DNA from: Paraphaeosphaeria minitans
Lineage: Eukaryota > Ascomycota > Dothideomycetes > Pleosporales > Didymosphaeriaceae
Direction of reading: 5' to 3'
Assembly (NCBI GenBank): GCA_015832175.1
Contig: WJXW01000014.1
Location: forward strand, 1,054,001 to 1,118,000
DNA length: 64,000 nt
The notes under the pieces: generated by a model
Told to the model about the DNA's origin: nothing
Databases searched by the model: none
What the model saw: only the letters and a program-made list of their open reading frames with translations
Translations under genes and position numbers: made by a program
Shown here: piece by piece, positions 1 to 9,652 of the stretch
Layout: each line of letters begins with the position of its first letter
Numbering within the stretch: position 1 is the first letter of the stretch

Positions 1-396
1 TGTATAACCGCACATCTTACATCTGGAGAGCGAAGTGGAGTTTTATCAGCAACATTATCGTACACTTGGCTGCCGTACAGTATTCAGTTTTAGGAGACCT
101 ACATGTTCAGGTTGAATGGGCCACTTGTATACGGTAACTGTGGTTTCAGAGTTGTTAGTGCTACTACGGGTGAATTGTTTGGCTATATCGTCGCTGGATG
201 TCAAACAACAGGTTCAGCATACATGATGGCTGCATATTATGTCAAGCCCGCATTGCTTTCAGCAATTTTAGCAGGGCAAAATGAGACCAACGACCAGATT
301 GATGTAGCGACCGACTACTTAATTAGCATTCTCCACTACATCGGCGATTCCAACTTCAGACCTGGCTGGTTCAGATTCGACGACCCTGGGATCTAG
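1..396 (+). pseudogene. Relic of a fungal GDxGSWV/GHIVAG-type C-terminal domain
   Basis: The frame from base 1 to 396 reads through one TAG (91-93) into a stretch containing GNCGFRV, then TGELFGYIVAG and AYMMAAYYV. From memory of fungal proteins this matches a common C-terminal domain with the pattern G-D-(S/C)-G-S-W-V, then GxLYGHIVAG and AYxxPA. The first motif is damaged here (N for D, FR for SW), and the TAG falls in the strand just before it, although that TAG could also be an intron acceptor (tttag followed by an open frame). The gene would begin left of the window. I read it as a 3' fragment of a decayed gene. Its enzymatic or binding role is unknown. Confidence 0.5.
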
Positions 397-433
397 TAGT
401 TTCTAAGACCCATGGCCAAGCGTTGCCTGCCAG

Positions 434-691
434 GATCGAACCCCTTATGAAGAGGAGATATTTCTAGAGTCTCGACTCCGTATCAACCCAACCGATGATC
501 ACCTGCTGGCTTTCCTGCGAGACTACGACGAGGACACGGCTGAGGAAGAAGTTATTACTTTATTTTGCTCTAGCATACATATCTCTGCATTTACTAACCC
601 ACGTGCGAATCACTCACAGAGAGCATGGCTCGATGATCGCGGAGGGAATCGTAGACTCACAAAAGATGCATCTAATAAGCGCACCGATTAA
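434..691 (+). other. Open frame of 85 codons, possible exon remnant
   Basis: A reading frame without stops and without a clear start runs here, rich in Asp and Glu (it contains FLRDYDEDTAEEEV) and ending in TAA at 689-691. Its composition looks coding, and a possible acceptor (gccag) lies just upstream at about 429-433. It could be another exon remnant of the decayed gene to its left or of the pseudogene to its right. I recognise no family. Confidence 0.25.
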
Positions 692-1097
692 TTGCCGTTC
701 TGAGAATACAACCCTGCTTTGGGCGCACTGACCTTATTCCGACACCTGCTACAAAAGGTACGTGTACCTTTTCGCTTGACTAGATAACCTGCTAATTAAT
801 GAGAACATCGTTTTTCGCTTAGTTCCCCACCTGATGCAGATCGAAGATTAATGTAAGTAGGCGCCACCTCTGTTGATTTTTTAACTTTGTTTCTCGTCAA
901 GACAGTTATGTATCAGGACTACCTAACCCCGGTTTTCGCGTATGCACTCATGGAGACTGCTACCCAACACCAATCAGCCACACTAAAAATGGCACTCTAC
1001 ATGCACATTGCACGAAAAATAGACTTGGGATTAAAACTATCGGTCTATAAGCACTCACAATGCAAGAGCTCATGCTGATACATGTCTCCACTACAAA

Positions 1098-2085
1098 AAC
1101 TACGGCGCATTCGAGCTCTATCTTCATGTCCCATTGCCTAATCTGGAAACGCCTGACAGCAACTCGAATCCTCTGGACGATCAAAGTGACAGTTTCTGTC
1201 CAGATATTTGGGACGTATCTTCGATCATTAGCAGTAGTGCGCCACCCTCTGGGGAAAGTCGCCACTTCCTTCACATGTGGCATGTAGCTATCAATATCTG
1301 CGGTGTCGCAAACTGTCGTTGGACAGGTTACGCATTTGTTGTTGGCGATGGAAAGATGGATGAGGATAATTTTGACTGCACTGCCATGTTCCCAGATCAA
1401 TTTGCTGCAAATGGCGAAGGCAACGCGGACCACGTTTTATGGGCCCGAGAGAGTATTTCCTGCTCATCATTCTGATTCGAGTGGAAAAGGTTATCAGAGC
1501 ATGGTCTAGCCTCATTAAAAAAATTGAGAACAGCCATCAGGAAGGTAAATTCGGCTCAGATATCATTCACGCGCACAACGAAGATACCGCCAGGACATTC
1601 AGACGCATACAGAAAGCATTCAAGACTCGGGGCATGCTAAACGATATCATCTTAGAAACCAACCAATGCGGAACGACTTTTCGGCCCCTGACGGAGACAA
1701 AATTTATTTTGACAAGGCAGAGGGCCTCTCGGTCACCTCCCGAACACAGACGAGTCGTTGCCTTTTGGACCTCAGGAGTAAATTCCGCAAGGTGCGCGTC
1801 CTACAGCGAAGGCTAGAGACCGTCGAGCACTGATATCAGAGGGCTGTGGACAGCCTCGAACGGCGGCTAGCCATAGAGAGCAATATGGCTGTGAAATCTA
1901 GCGGCGCATATGCCCAACTGATTGTCGCTTGGATATCGCCCGTCGCTATAGTGAGTGCACTTTTCTCAATTCCAGCCCCATTCGGAAGTTTTCTCCGAAT
2001 TGAAAACTGGATTTTCTCGAACGGTGCTTTTCTGATAAACTTTGCTACAACCTCCCCAACACCCGCCCCAATAAGGTCTATATAG
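1098..2085 (+). pseudogene. Pseudogene copy 1 of a fungal CorA-like/two-TM family
   Basis: Pieces in different frames line up with the copy at 12.0-14.7 kb. They are, in order: FELYLHVPLP (about 1110-1140), an acidic segment with WTGYAF and ANGEGNADHVLW (to about 1442), then in another frame PREYFLL with a helical IRVEKVIRAW (from about 1444), then in a third frame APDGDKIYFDK (from 1684), a long coiled helix, and a membrane-type segment ISPVAIVSALFSIPAPF (about 1930-1985). A one-base loss at about 1443 explains the first frame change, a second shift lies near 1676-1684, and an in-frame TGA sits at 1831-1833. From memory this is a widespread Pezizomycotina family often labelled CorA-like transporter; its substrate is unknown. 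No intron explains the shifts, so the copy is dead. Confidence 0.65.
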
Positions 2086-4749
2086 CCTACCATATGAATC
2101 CGACCCGCCATACTTGAATGTTCCTGAGACTGCAATTCCTTTTCAGTATGTCGTGCGACAAGAGAACTTCTGCAACAACTATTTGTGCCCAAGACAGCTA
2201 ATCCCTGCCTGAAAGCAGCACTGACCGTCGTCCAATACTTTGTGGCAGCAAGGTCCGCGATTGGCCTCCACTGCTTGTGACTAGCGAACAAGAATTTTTG
2301 ATACCCGACACGAGTCGCATCTGGGATACTGACAGGACCTGATCGCCCATGTTAAAGTTGGTTATGAGGCACCTTGGTACCTTGGGTGGTGAACGTATTT
2401 GGGGAGTGGGATCATAAAAAAGCTTACTGCCAGCAATGTTAGTTAGATATGCCATTGCAGAAATGATAGGCTCCATTACCGTGCATGAACGCTGTTTATA
2501 TGGTATAGAGGAGCGACCGCATGTACAGCATTGCCATACATAGGCATATCTTTTCGCCTTCATCTGAATATTAGTGCGGTCTCTCAATCACTACATACCA
2601 CTAGCATACTCACCATTCTCTCCCAAATATTAAAGGGCTGGACGACAGCATCTTCCAACGAACTCGAACAACAATCGTTCTTGGTGACTACGACATCTTG
2701 GGCGCGCGGATCTCGCGCTCTCATCGGCATTAGGCACTAGATTGCACCGTAGCGAACGCTCACCCGAGGTCACACTCTCCCCTTCGCTCCCAGAGCCTCT
2801 CGCTACAGTTTATCTTCTCTGTCGTGCATAAAAGGAGAGCGTTGTCGTAACGTGAGTCTAAGTCCTTGTATACCTATATCTCAAGACTATCCAACCAATA
2901 TCACCTTCTCCTCGCACGAATACGTCCTGGCCACTTCCGGATTATAGTCAAAGGACGTTGACTAGTGCTGTGCGGCTCGAGATGGAGGAAGTGAGGCGAA
3001 GTCCAGGAGCAATCGATGCGACGTTTGGACAGGCGATAATCAGCGGGTAATTCGGGGGCCGGATGGTTAAGCGGAGGTGGGGACCAAGGTAAGTACCTAG
3101 GTCTTCGCTGATGTTAGCTTCCCCCCACGAACAATTCTGACACAGCAAAGAAGCGCGATGCTTACAGCACTTGTCAATGCGCGTCAACCGCCACACGAGC
3201 GATCAACGAGATGACAATGGCCTGGATATGGTAGGTATGAAATCAACGGCGCGAATTCTACGAAACCCGTTTGAATACCTAGTTCGAGGACAAAGTAGAG
3301 GACTCGCGAGATATGATCGCGCTATCACCCCTGCGTGGCTGGGGCTTAGCGTCGATGGCCCGTGTTCGTGGGAGGTAGGTACGGTATGCAGGCTGGGAAG
3401 GGGGAATGACGCGAAGTTCGGATGCGTCGAGCTGGACGTTTAAAGACTGTGACTATCTAGCACTGTTTTTGAAAAAGTAGAATTGATTCAATAGGTAATG
3501 TCGCCCGCTCATGCCAACAATCACTTGAGCACATGCGGCTCGTACATGTTCTAGAGAAAACCGGCAAAGCACGACGCGAGACAACACAAAAGCCGTGAAA
3601 CCGTGAGCGCGCATGTCCGACCGTCTGTGTGAGGTGCTGCGTAGTCACTCATTTCGGATTTTCCACCCCTACGTTCGCACCCTTTCGGATCATGGTCGTC
3701 GAATTACAGCAGACATGTGTTGAAAAAGGATTCGGTACACTATACTTGACAAAAATCGATCACCAGGTAGTACTAGACTCGTTTACGCAGTGTGATCATC
3801 TGACTTCTGGTTCGAGTTGCTAAGTGGATATTACCAACGATGTACAAAACATAGCTTCCTTTTTCTGATATCGAAGCAGCAACGAAGATCGGTATGACTG
3901 TGAACTTGTGCGCGGCTAAGCTCCCAATAACAACTTTCTCGATTTTATCGTTGAAAGCTCATCATTGTTAATTCATGCCAAACTGTTTCGCGGGCAGGAC
4001 TAGGTGGCATTCAAGATCAAGAAAGCAACCCAGCAAACCTGAGCGCTAGTGATCGAGTAAATTACCATGTTGGGGTAACCTTGACGAAGAAAATACAGTG
4101 GCTGACACCATGAGGGATCCTGATTAACTCTCACAAGACATTAGGGAACGACCAATTACTATGATCACGACGTCGCTGCACAGCCGTCACGACATCAGCC
4201 TACGATCGCCACGTCGCCTTTATGCTCACATGCACTTCCACTCCCACCAGCTATCAAGTGCACTACACAAGAGCCTTGGTCTAGTGATAATTCTCAAGGG
4301 ATCTACGGTAAGAGCGCATGTCTAGATGACATATCTGTGGTTTGTGGCGCCCCAATGTGATGCTGAACATCATCATTATAATGATGGACAGTAGTTTTAC
4401 TAGCTTGCATGATACCATGATCTTGGAGAGACAACAGGCCTAAGTCTGAGATACCAGAACGAGCCAAGAATTTTTCACTCCCTAATAATGCGATGAGGGG
4501 TATCGAGAGTTGTAGAAGGCCGTCAAAGTTACCATAGCACAACATACCAACAAGAGAAAGGCTAAAACAAAAGGAGAGTCGTACAAGTGGTCCCGCCTTC
4601 CTTTATTGGTGTATGAAGTCTCGGACCAAACTTGTAGGTGATGTGGAATCTATGTTAGGTTAGTGTTGCGTCGTGCTCTTGCGAAGAGGGATTACCGTGT
4701 TGTATTTACATTTAGATGAGGCGATCAAGATGAACGAGTGTAATTCATG
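2086..4749. other. Gene-poor stretch, no supported gene
   Basis: Only short frames without family resemblance occur here (for example 2531-2740, 3171-3443 and 3629-3823 on +, 2198-2587 and 4303-4545 on -). None has a convincing start, domain or splice pattern. A near-match to the TACCTAGGTA palindrome lies at 3094-3103. The stretch separates two decayed copies of the same family and may be older, unrecognisable debris. Confidence 0.5.
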
Positions 4750-5690
4750 TCAGGAAACCATTTGACTGAATAAACCGCGAAGCCAGCACCGTGAGGAGTT
4801 CGCGATTTTGAGGACGAGATTCACCACAACGACAGCTATGACAAATGACGTGCTATCCATAGCGAACCTAAGAATTTGGTCCTGATTGCTATAGTACGCG
4901 GTTAAGACGACAACAGGCGCCATGATCTGGTTCATTTAGCAAGGTGTTAACATATTCACTGAACTATTTGCGCAATACATCCACTGAAAGCATGAGAGAT
5001 GCATTCGGATTGCTCGCAGGTGCCATGCGGTACTGACCCCGGGCGATCTGCATTGTTTGCAATCCTAGAGCATTGGCATTCCGGCTAATTTAAGCGCTTC
5101 CCAGGTTGATACGACTATTTTCTTAGCTTATGTAAAGACTGATCTTGCCTGCAGGTCAGTACCTTGCCTGATATCGATTTTGATGATAAATCACAATCTT
5201 AGCGGCCTGCGTGCACTTTGATTGATCGCAGTGTTTCTCTCTATTCAGATAGTGTTGACAGTTGTTTCTTGATGCAGTATAGACCTTGGATCGCCAGATC
5301 ATTAGACAGGTCTCGCAAATAATCCACAATCCCTCCGGGTGTGAAGATCTTTCGGATGATTCTGACGACGGTGACTAGGTATCGATCAAGGCCACTCAAG
5401 AGGTCCAATGCTCTCATGGTCCACGCAAACACTTCGTCCTTGGATTTGGTCGATCCAAAGTAGAGGTTCCAAACGTTTAACTTGTTCTTCTGAGCTCAAG
5501 TTAGGACCTGCATACGTCACGGAGTCTGTAATTTCTGGTACCCAACTCGCAAAGCTTGCTTCGATATGATACACCAGTCTGCATCACTCTTCCTTGGACT
5601 GCGTCACATACTTCTCCACAACCATAAGCCAACATGTTCTTGAGTCCCAGGAGGGCTGGTCGGCTGCCGTGACTTTGTCATCACCTGAAC
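4750..5690 (-). pseudogene. Pseudogene copy 2 of the same two-TM family
   Basis: Read on the minus strand from about 5690. A segment beginning WDSRTCWLMVVEKYV corresponds to WDPRLYFLKLVDLRL of the copy at 13.7 kb. It is followed by a KEE-stop-C site: TGA at 5586-5584 where the family has the Trp of KEW. Next come EASFASWVPEITDS, a helix (DLLSGLDRYLVTVVRIIRK), a TPGGIVDYLRD block, and a coiled segment ending NPNASLMLS. The last exon starts MNQIMAPVVV (4935) with a membrane helix, ending at 4750. The intron before this last exon sits exactly where copy 3 has one, but its acceptor AG has become AA (4937-4936). A stop plus a destroyed splice site make this a pseudogene. Confidence 0.65.
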
Positions 5691-7232
5691 CCCCTGCGAT
5701 GGCATTCACGTGATCATTGTAGCCTAGGTGGTCTTATTCTTTTTCCTCGGCTTTCGTGCCTTCGATGGGTGCACCTAATCAATAAAGGTGAATGCTGACC
5801 ATTTGTAGTGATCCCAACTAATGATGGTCAGCGTGAAATGACTAGCCTTAGGTAGGGGTTAGCTTTTGGACATCGTTGCTCCCAACATTGAGAAAGGTAA
5901 CGTCGGGATAAGCCTTATTGGTGTTCTCATTGTCGATAATCGATCCGTCGTGTTGGATGATGACACAAGGGCTCTGTACCAACGTCAACCAGGGTATAGA
6001 AAGTTCTAGGCGGAAGGTCAGAAACCCTCCAAGCTATGCTTTGCATTAGCTAATATCGCTTTCTCCTATCTAATTGACGATGAATGAGGTATGGGGAGAA
6101 CCTTAACACTTGGATGGAAACGTCATTGGTAAACACTGCGCACTGGAAAGAGCCGAAAGGTGTCTTGTTTCTCCACTTTTATATGGATACGGGTGGTCTT
6201 ACAGTAAGCGCAGCGACGTTGGCCGCAATTGCTATTTGGAATCTGTGTCAGGGAAGCATCGGAGTGGCACTGAACCGTGCTATTAGTCTCCTTGAGCTTA
6301 GTATGGATGGGCTCGATTGACTTGCGTACTGCCACACGTAGGTGTGCTTTCGTTTCGCCTATATCGTTCGTCAGCTGTGTGCGAGTGCTTCTTCGGAAAA
6401 TGTGATTTAATTCAAGTTTACAAAACATACTAGAGCTCACACAGCTGCCTTGAATGGAGGGCTGCTTACCATGAGCTACTGCCCTGTGGATGGAAAATGA
6501 GAAGACAGTGATCGAGTAAAATTATATTAGTCCCTAAGCGCATGTGCTTAAGAAAGGTGGGGGATCGAGGTGGTTATTGAGGAATAAAAATATTTGGAAT
6601 ATTTGGCGTTTTTGACTGCGACGGGCCCTGCCATCAGGGGTTCTCTAAGAGCATTTGTATGCTGTATTTCAGCATCCGTCAAAGGAGCCTCTCCACTGAG
6701 GCCTGTTTTGTCTAAAGTGGGTGTCGTCTCGCGCCGCCTGGCTAAGACCAAGCATGACCCCATTGCTCGTGTTGTGGATTGACATACAGACAGCCAAGGC
6801 CATGGTGGTACGTACATGAGGCGTCCTGGGTCTACTGGTGCAGCTCAGCGAGTGCTAGATCCAGTTCAGTCAATGACCAGACGGGTGTTCGCGGCTGCAT
6901 CGGCATATGCGCACACTTCTAGCGTACCTAGTAGCATATGTACCTACTACATAGGGCCGTTAGGGTAGCAAATCTGGTGCGTCTTGTACATGTACAACAT
7001 GGTCACGAGATGTGTGTCTAGGTGCTTTGATTCACTGCGCAAAAAGTTCAAACCTGCACATGTACGAATATCTACCTAGGTATCCAAACGTCTCCTCGGG
7101 CGCCACCGGCACTACGTACCGGTACCTAGGTAGCCGCTGACAACTGGTGGCACGAGCGGGGAAGTATCGATAGTCTAGCGCTTTCTTCAGGGACACGCAT
7201 CGTCACCACGTCTGAAGCTCCATACCACCAAA
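5691..7232. other. Gene-poor stretch with a weak relic on the minus strand
   Basis: No intact gene. A minus-strand frame at 6440-6123 contains NDIGETKAHL followed about 40 residues on by a Cys-rich CGQRRCAYC. This loosely recalls the linker and Cys cluster of large fungal ankyrin-type proteins, but the match is weak. Two perfect TACCTAGGTA palindromes lie at 7073-7082 and 7123-7132, just upstream of the peptidase gene at 7233. Confidence 0.4.
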
Positions 7233-8435
7233 ATGATATTCTGGTGCCTTTCTTTTTTCGCAGTGATCGCGAAAATGAGCATTGCGATTGGAGAAACCAC
7301 CCCGAAAGATTGGGACCTTCCACATCAGCTGTCAGAGCACACGTCGGCTGAGCTGCTGTACCTTCATCGTAAACTCGTCGAAACCGAATCGATCACTAGC
7401 AACGAACGAGATGTGGGCCAATGGCTGGCTTCTTACTTGCGCGATAAGAACTTCACCGTAGAGACGCAGGAAGTCTCCGAAAATCGTTACAATATCCTCG
7501 CATACGGCTCGAAACGCTCGACCACGATCCTGATTTCTTCTCACATCGATACCGTACCACCTTACTGGCCATACTACTACAACGAAACCACGGGCGTGAT
7601 TGGCGGGCGTGGTTCTGTTGATGCAAAGGGCAGTGCTGCTGCTCAAATCATCGCGGTCCAAGCCTTAAGGGAGCACCTGCGCGATGATTTGTCGCTTTTA
7701 TTCGTCGTGGGCGAAGAGAATGGCGGTGACGGGATGCGCGCCTTCTCTTCCTGGTCTGAGCGACCACAGCCCAACTACGAGGTCGTCATTTTTGGTGAAC
7801 CGACGGAGGGCAAACTTGTTTGCGGACATAAGGGCATGCTGAGCTTCACTTTGCGCATCAAGGGCAAGGCAGCTCATTCGGGTTATCCTTGGCTAGGCGT
7901 CAGCGCCAATGATGTCCTCACCAAAGCACTCGGCGAATTATTGGATCTACGCGCCAACGGCCTGCCTTGGTCGGAGAAATATGGCAATACAACAATGAAC
8001 TTTGGAAAGATCGAGGGCGGCGTTGCTGGAAACGTAGTTGCAGAGACAGCTTCAGCGAACATTGCTGTTCGTCTCGCAGCTGGCACCCCGGGCGATGTCC
8101 GTGGGCTCGTCATAAGCGCACTTTCGGGTGTGAAAACACGCGTAGAGAAGCAAGGTGGTGCCTTAGAGATCGATTGGGCAGGTGAGGGATACCCTCCTGT
8201 CAACATTGATTGCGACATCAAGAGCTTTGAAACTTTGACCGTCAACTATGGAACGGATGTATCACGTCTCGCTGGTGACCATCGGAGATATCTTTATGGA
8301 CCCGGAAGCATATTGGTAGCCCATTCCGACCACGAGGCTTTGAAAAAGAAGGAGCTTGAACAGGCTGTGTTGGACTATAGCCGACTGATCCTTGAGGCTT
8401 CCAGGATGGATCATCAGTACCAACAGGAACTGTAA
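7233..8435 (+). CDS. Secreted M20-family metallopeptidase
   Basis: Intronless 400-codon gene for an ArgE/DapE/ACY1/CPG2-type zinc peptidase. Residues 1-20 are hydrophobic and end near an AIG/E junction, consistent with a signal peptide. The metal-site motifs are complete: SSHIDTVPP (H104, D106), GRGSVDAKG (D130 bridging), GEENGG (E161/E162, general base and ligand), FGEPTEGKL (E189) and GPGSILVAHSD (H364). The dimerisation-lid His is in KAAHSGYP (H214). Length is normal for secreted fungal M20 carboxypeptidase or aminoacylase-like enzymes. It probably releases C-terminal or acyl-blocked amino acids outside the cell; the exact substrate cannot be read. It is an intact gene in a region of decayed genes. 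The first ATG is used, with no earlier in-frame ATG. Confidence 0.85.
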   Translation: MIFWCLSFFAVIAKMSIAIGETTPKDWDLPHQLSEHTSAELLYLHRKLVETESITSNERDVGQWLASYLRDKNFTVETQEVSENRYNILAYGSKRSTTILISSHIDTVPPYWPYYYNETTGVIGGRGSVDAKGSAAAQIIAVQALREHLRDDLSLLFVVGEENGGDGMRAFSSWSERPQPNYEVVIFGEPTEGKLVCGHKGMLSFTLRIKGKAAHSGYPWLGVSANDVLTKALGELLDLRANGLPWSEKYGNTTMNFGKIEGGVAGNVVAETASANIAVRLAAGTPGDVRGLVISALSGVKTRVEKQGGALEIDWAGEGYPPVNIDCDIKSFETLTVNYGTDVSRLAGDHRRYLYGPGSILVAHSDHEALKKKELEQAVLDYSRLILEASRMDHQYQQEL

Positions 8436-8768
8436 ACATATGCACGCCGAACAGTACCGCACTCATACGCTCAAATGATGAAGATCGTGATACGAGCCTT
8501 CTTTTCACGAAGATTGCACACGCCGGGTTGTTCTCCGGTCAGCCTCGGAACATAGTATCCCATGGCATCTAGGCACAACCTGTGGTATAATCAACCCCTG
8601 AACACGGTCAGAGTGGCTGTTAAATATTCGATAAACATTACATGCGCCGCATGTGCTACTAGATCAAAAGTATGTAACAAGAATCCTCCAAAACTCTTTT
8701 GGTCACAGAACATATATCCTCATCAGCTTCACCAAACAGGTCGCTCTTGCAAAAGTCTCATCAGCCTT

Positions 8769-9652
8769 CTAGCAAGACTTGGTGGTCGATGCGGTATACT
8801 TGCAGTAGTTGGAAGGTCCCTTTGAGACAGACTTGGGCTCATTTCCGGGGGTGGTCCCATCGAACTCCTCGCAGACGGTCTTGAGGAAGACGCGCAGGTG
8901 GAAGAGATGGTGGCAGTTCCGCCGAAGTTAGGGTTGATGCCTGCGAGCAACTTTCCGTTGTAGGCCTTCGCGTTCTTGATAATAACGCTGCGGGAAACCG
9001 AGTTCTTGCAGTTGCCGCACGCCCTGTAGAGCTTACCGAAGTCCTGAAGAACCAATGTCAGTTCATCGAGCACGAGATTAGTGAGTGCAGGCAATTAGAA
9101 ACTTACCATGACAGTGAAACCATCGATGGTGACAGTGCCCTTTCCGTTGTGCTGGATGACCTTGTCATCAGCACCTTGAGCACCTCCACCCTTGACGAGC
9201 GCGTTGCCATCACCCTTGAGAGAGAGGGCATCTTCGCAGACTTTGCTCCACCAGACGTTCTCAATGGTGCAGACACCTTTGCAGTGGACGCCCTCGATTT
9301 GGTCTGGTCATCTGTCAGCATGCACTTCGGCGGATATCAAACCTCGTTACATACCGGCCCCAATGATAGCGTTTTTAAGGGTAGCGCCATTCTCAAGGAT
9401 GAAGACCGCATCAGCGTCACCGCCCTCAGCCTGACCAGTGCACTTAGCACCACGGCCATAAGTCTTGTAGCCACCGTCGAAGGTACCCGAAATAGACTGG
9501 GCCTTCTTGTAGGTGACCGATCCCTTCGACTTGGGGACGGGAAGCGTAGCACGCTTGGTCAAGCTGAAGAATTCATTGGGCGTCTGCTGAGCAGGACCGG
9601 CGGCAATGGGAGCCACGAAGGCAGCAACAGCGGCGGTGAGAGTCAACTTCAT
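8769..9652 (-). CDS. Pectate lyase, PL3 family, with a frameshift in the last exon
   Basis: Read on minus: exon 1 9652-9355, exon 2 9303-9107, exon 3 9043-8769. Introns are 51 and 63 nt, with gtatgt/cag and gtaagt/cag ends. Exon 1 gives a signal peptide ([19 protein letters not shown]) and [14 protein letters not shown]. Exon 2 carries the PL3 core ([16 protein letters not shown], then [12 protein letters not shown] and [10 protein letters not shown]). Exon 3 carries [12 protein letters not shown]. These blocks identify an extracellular lyase cleaving pectate by beta-elimination. In exon 3 the frame after ISSTCASS is wrong by one base near 8880-8895. The other frame then gives KTVCEEFDG and ends in [10 protein letters not shown] and a stop at 8771-8769, as PL3 enzymes do. 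Exon 3 has 275 nt, 2 mod 3, which confirms the break. It is either a recent pseudogene or a sequence error. Confidence 0.8.

Noticed and set aside
1..7232. Transposon (reverse transcriptase or DDE transposase) relic
   Set aside because: No RT, integrase, transposase or terminal repeat motif could be read in any frame, despite the decayed look.
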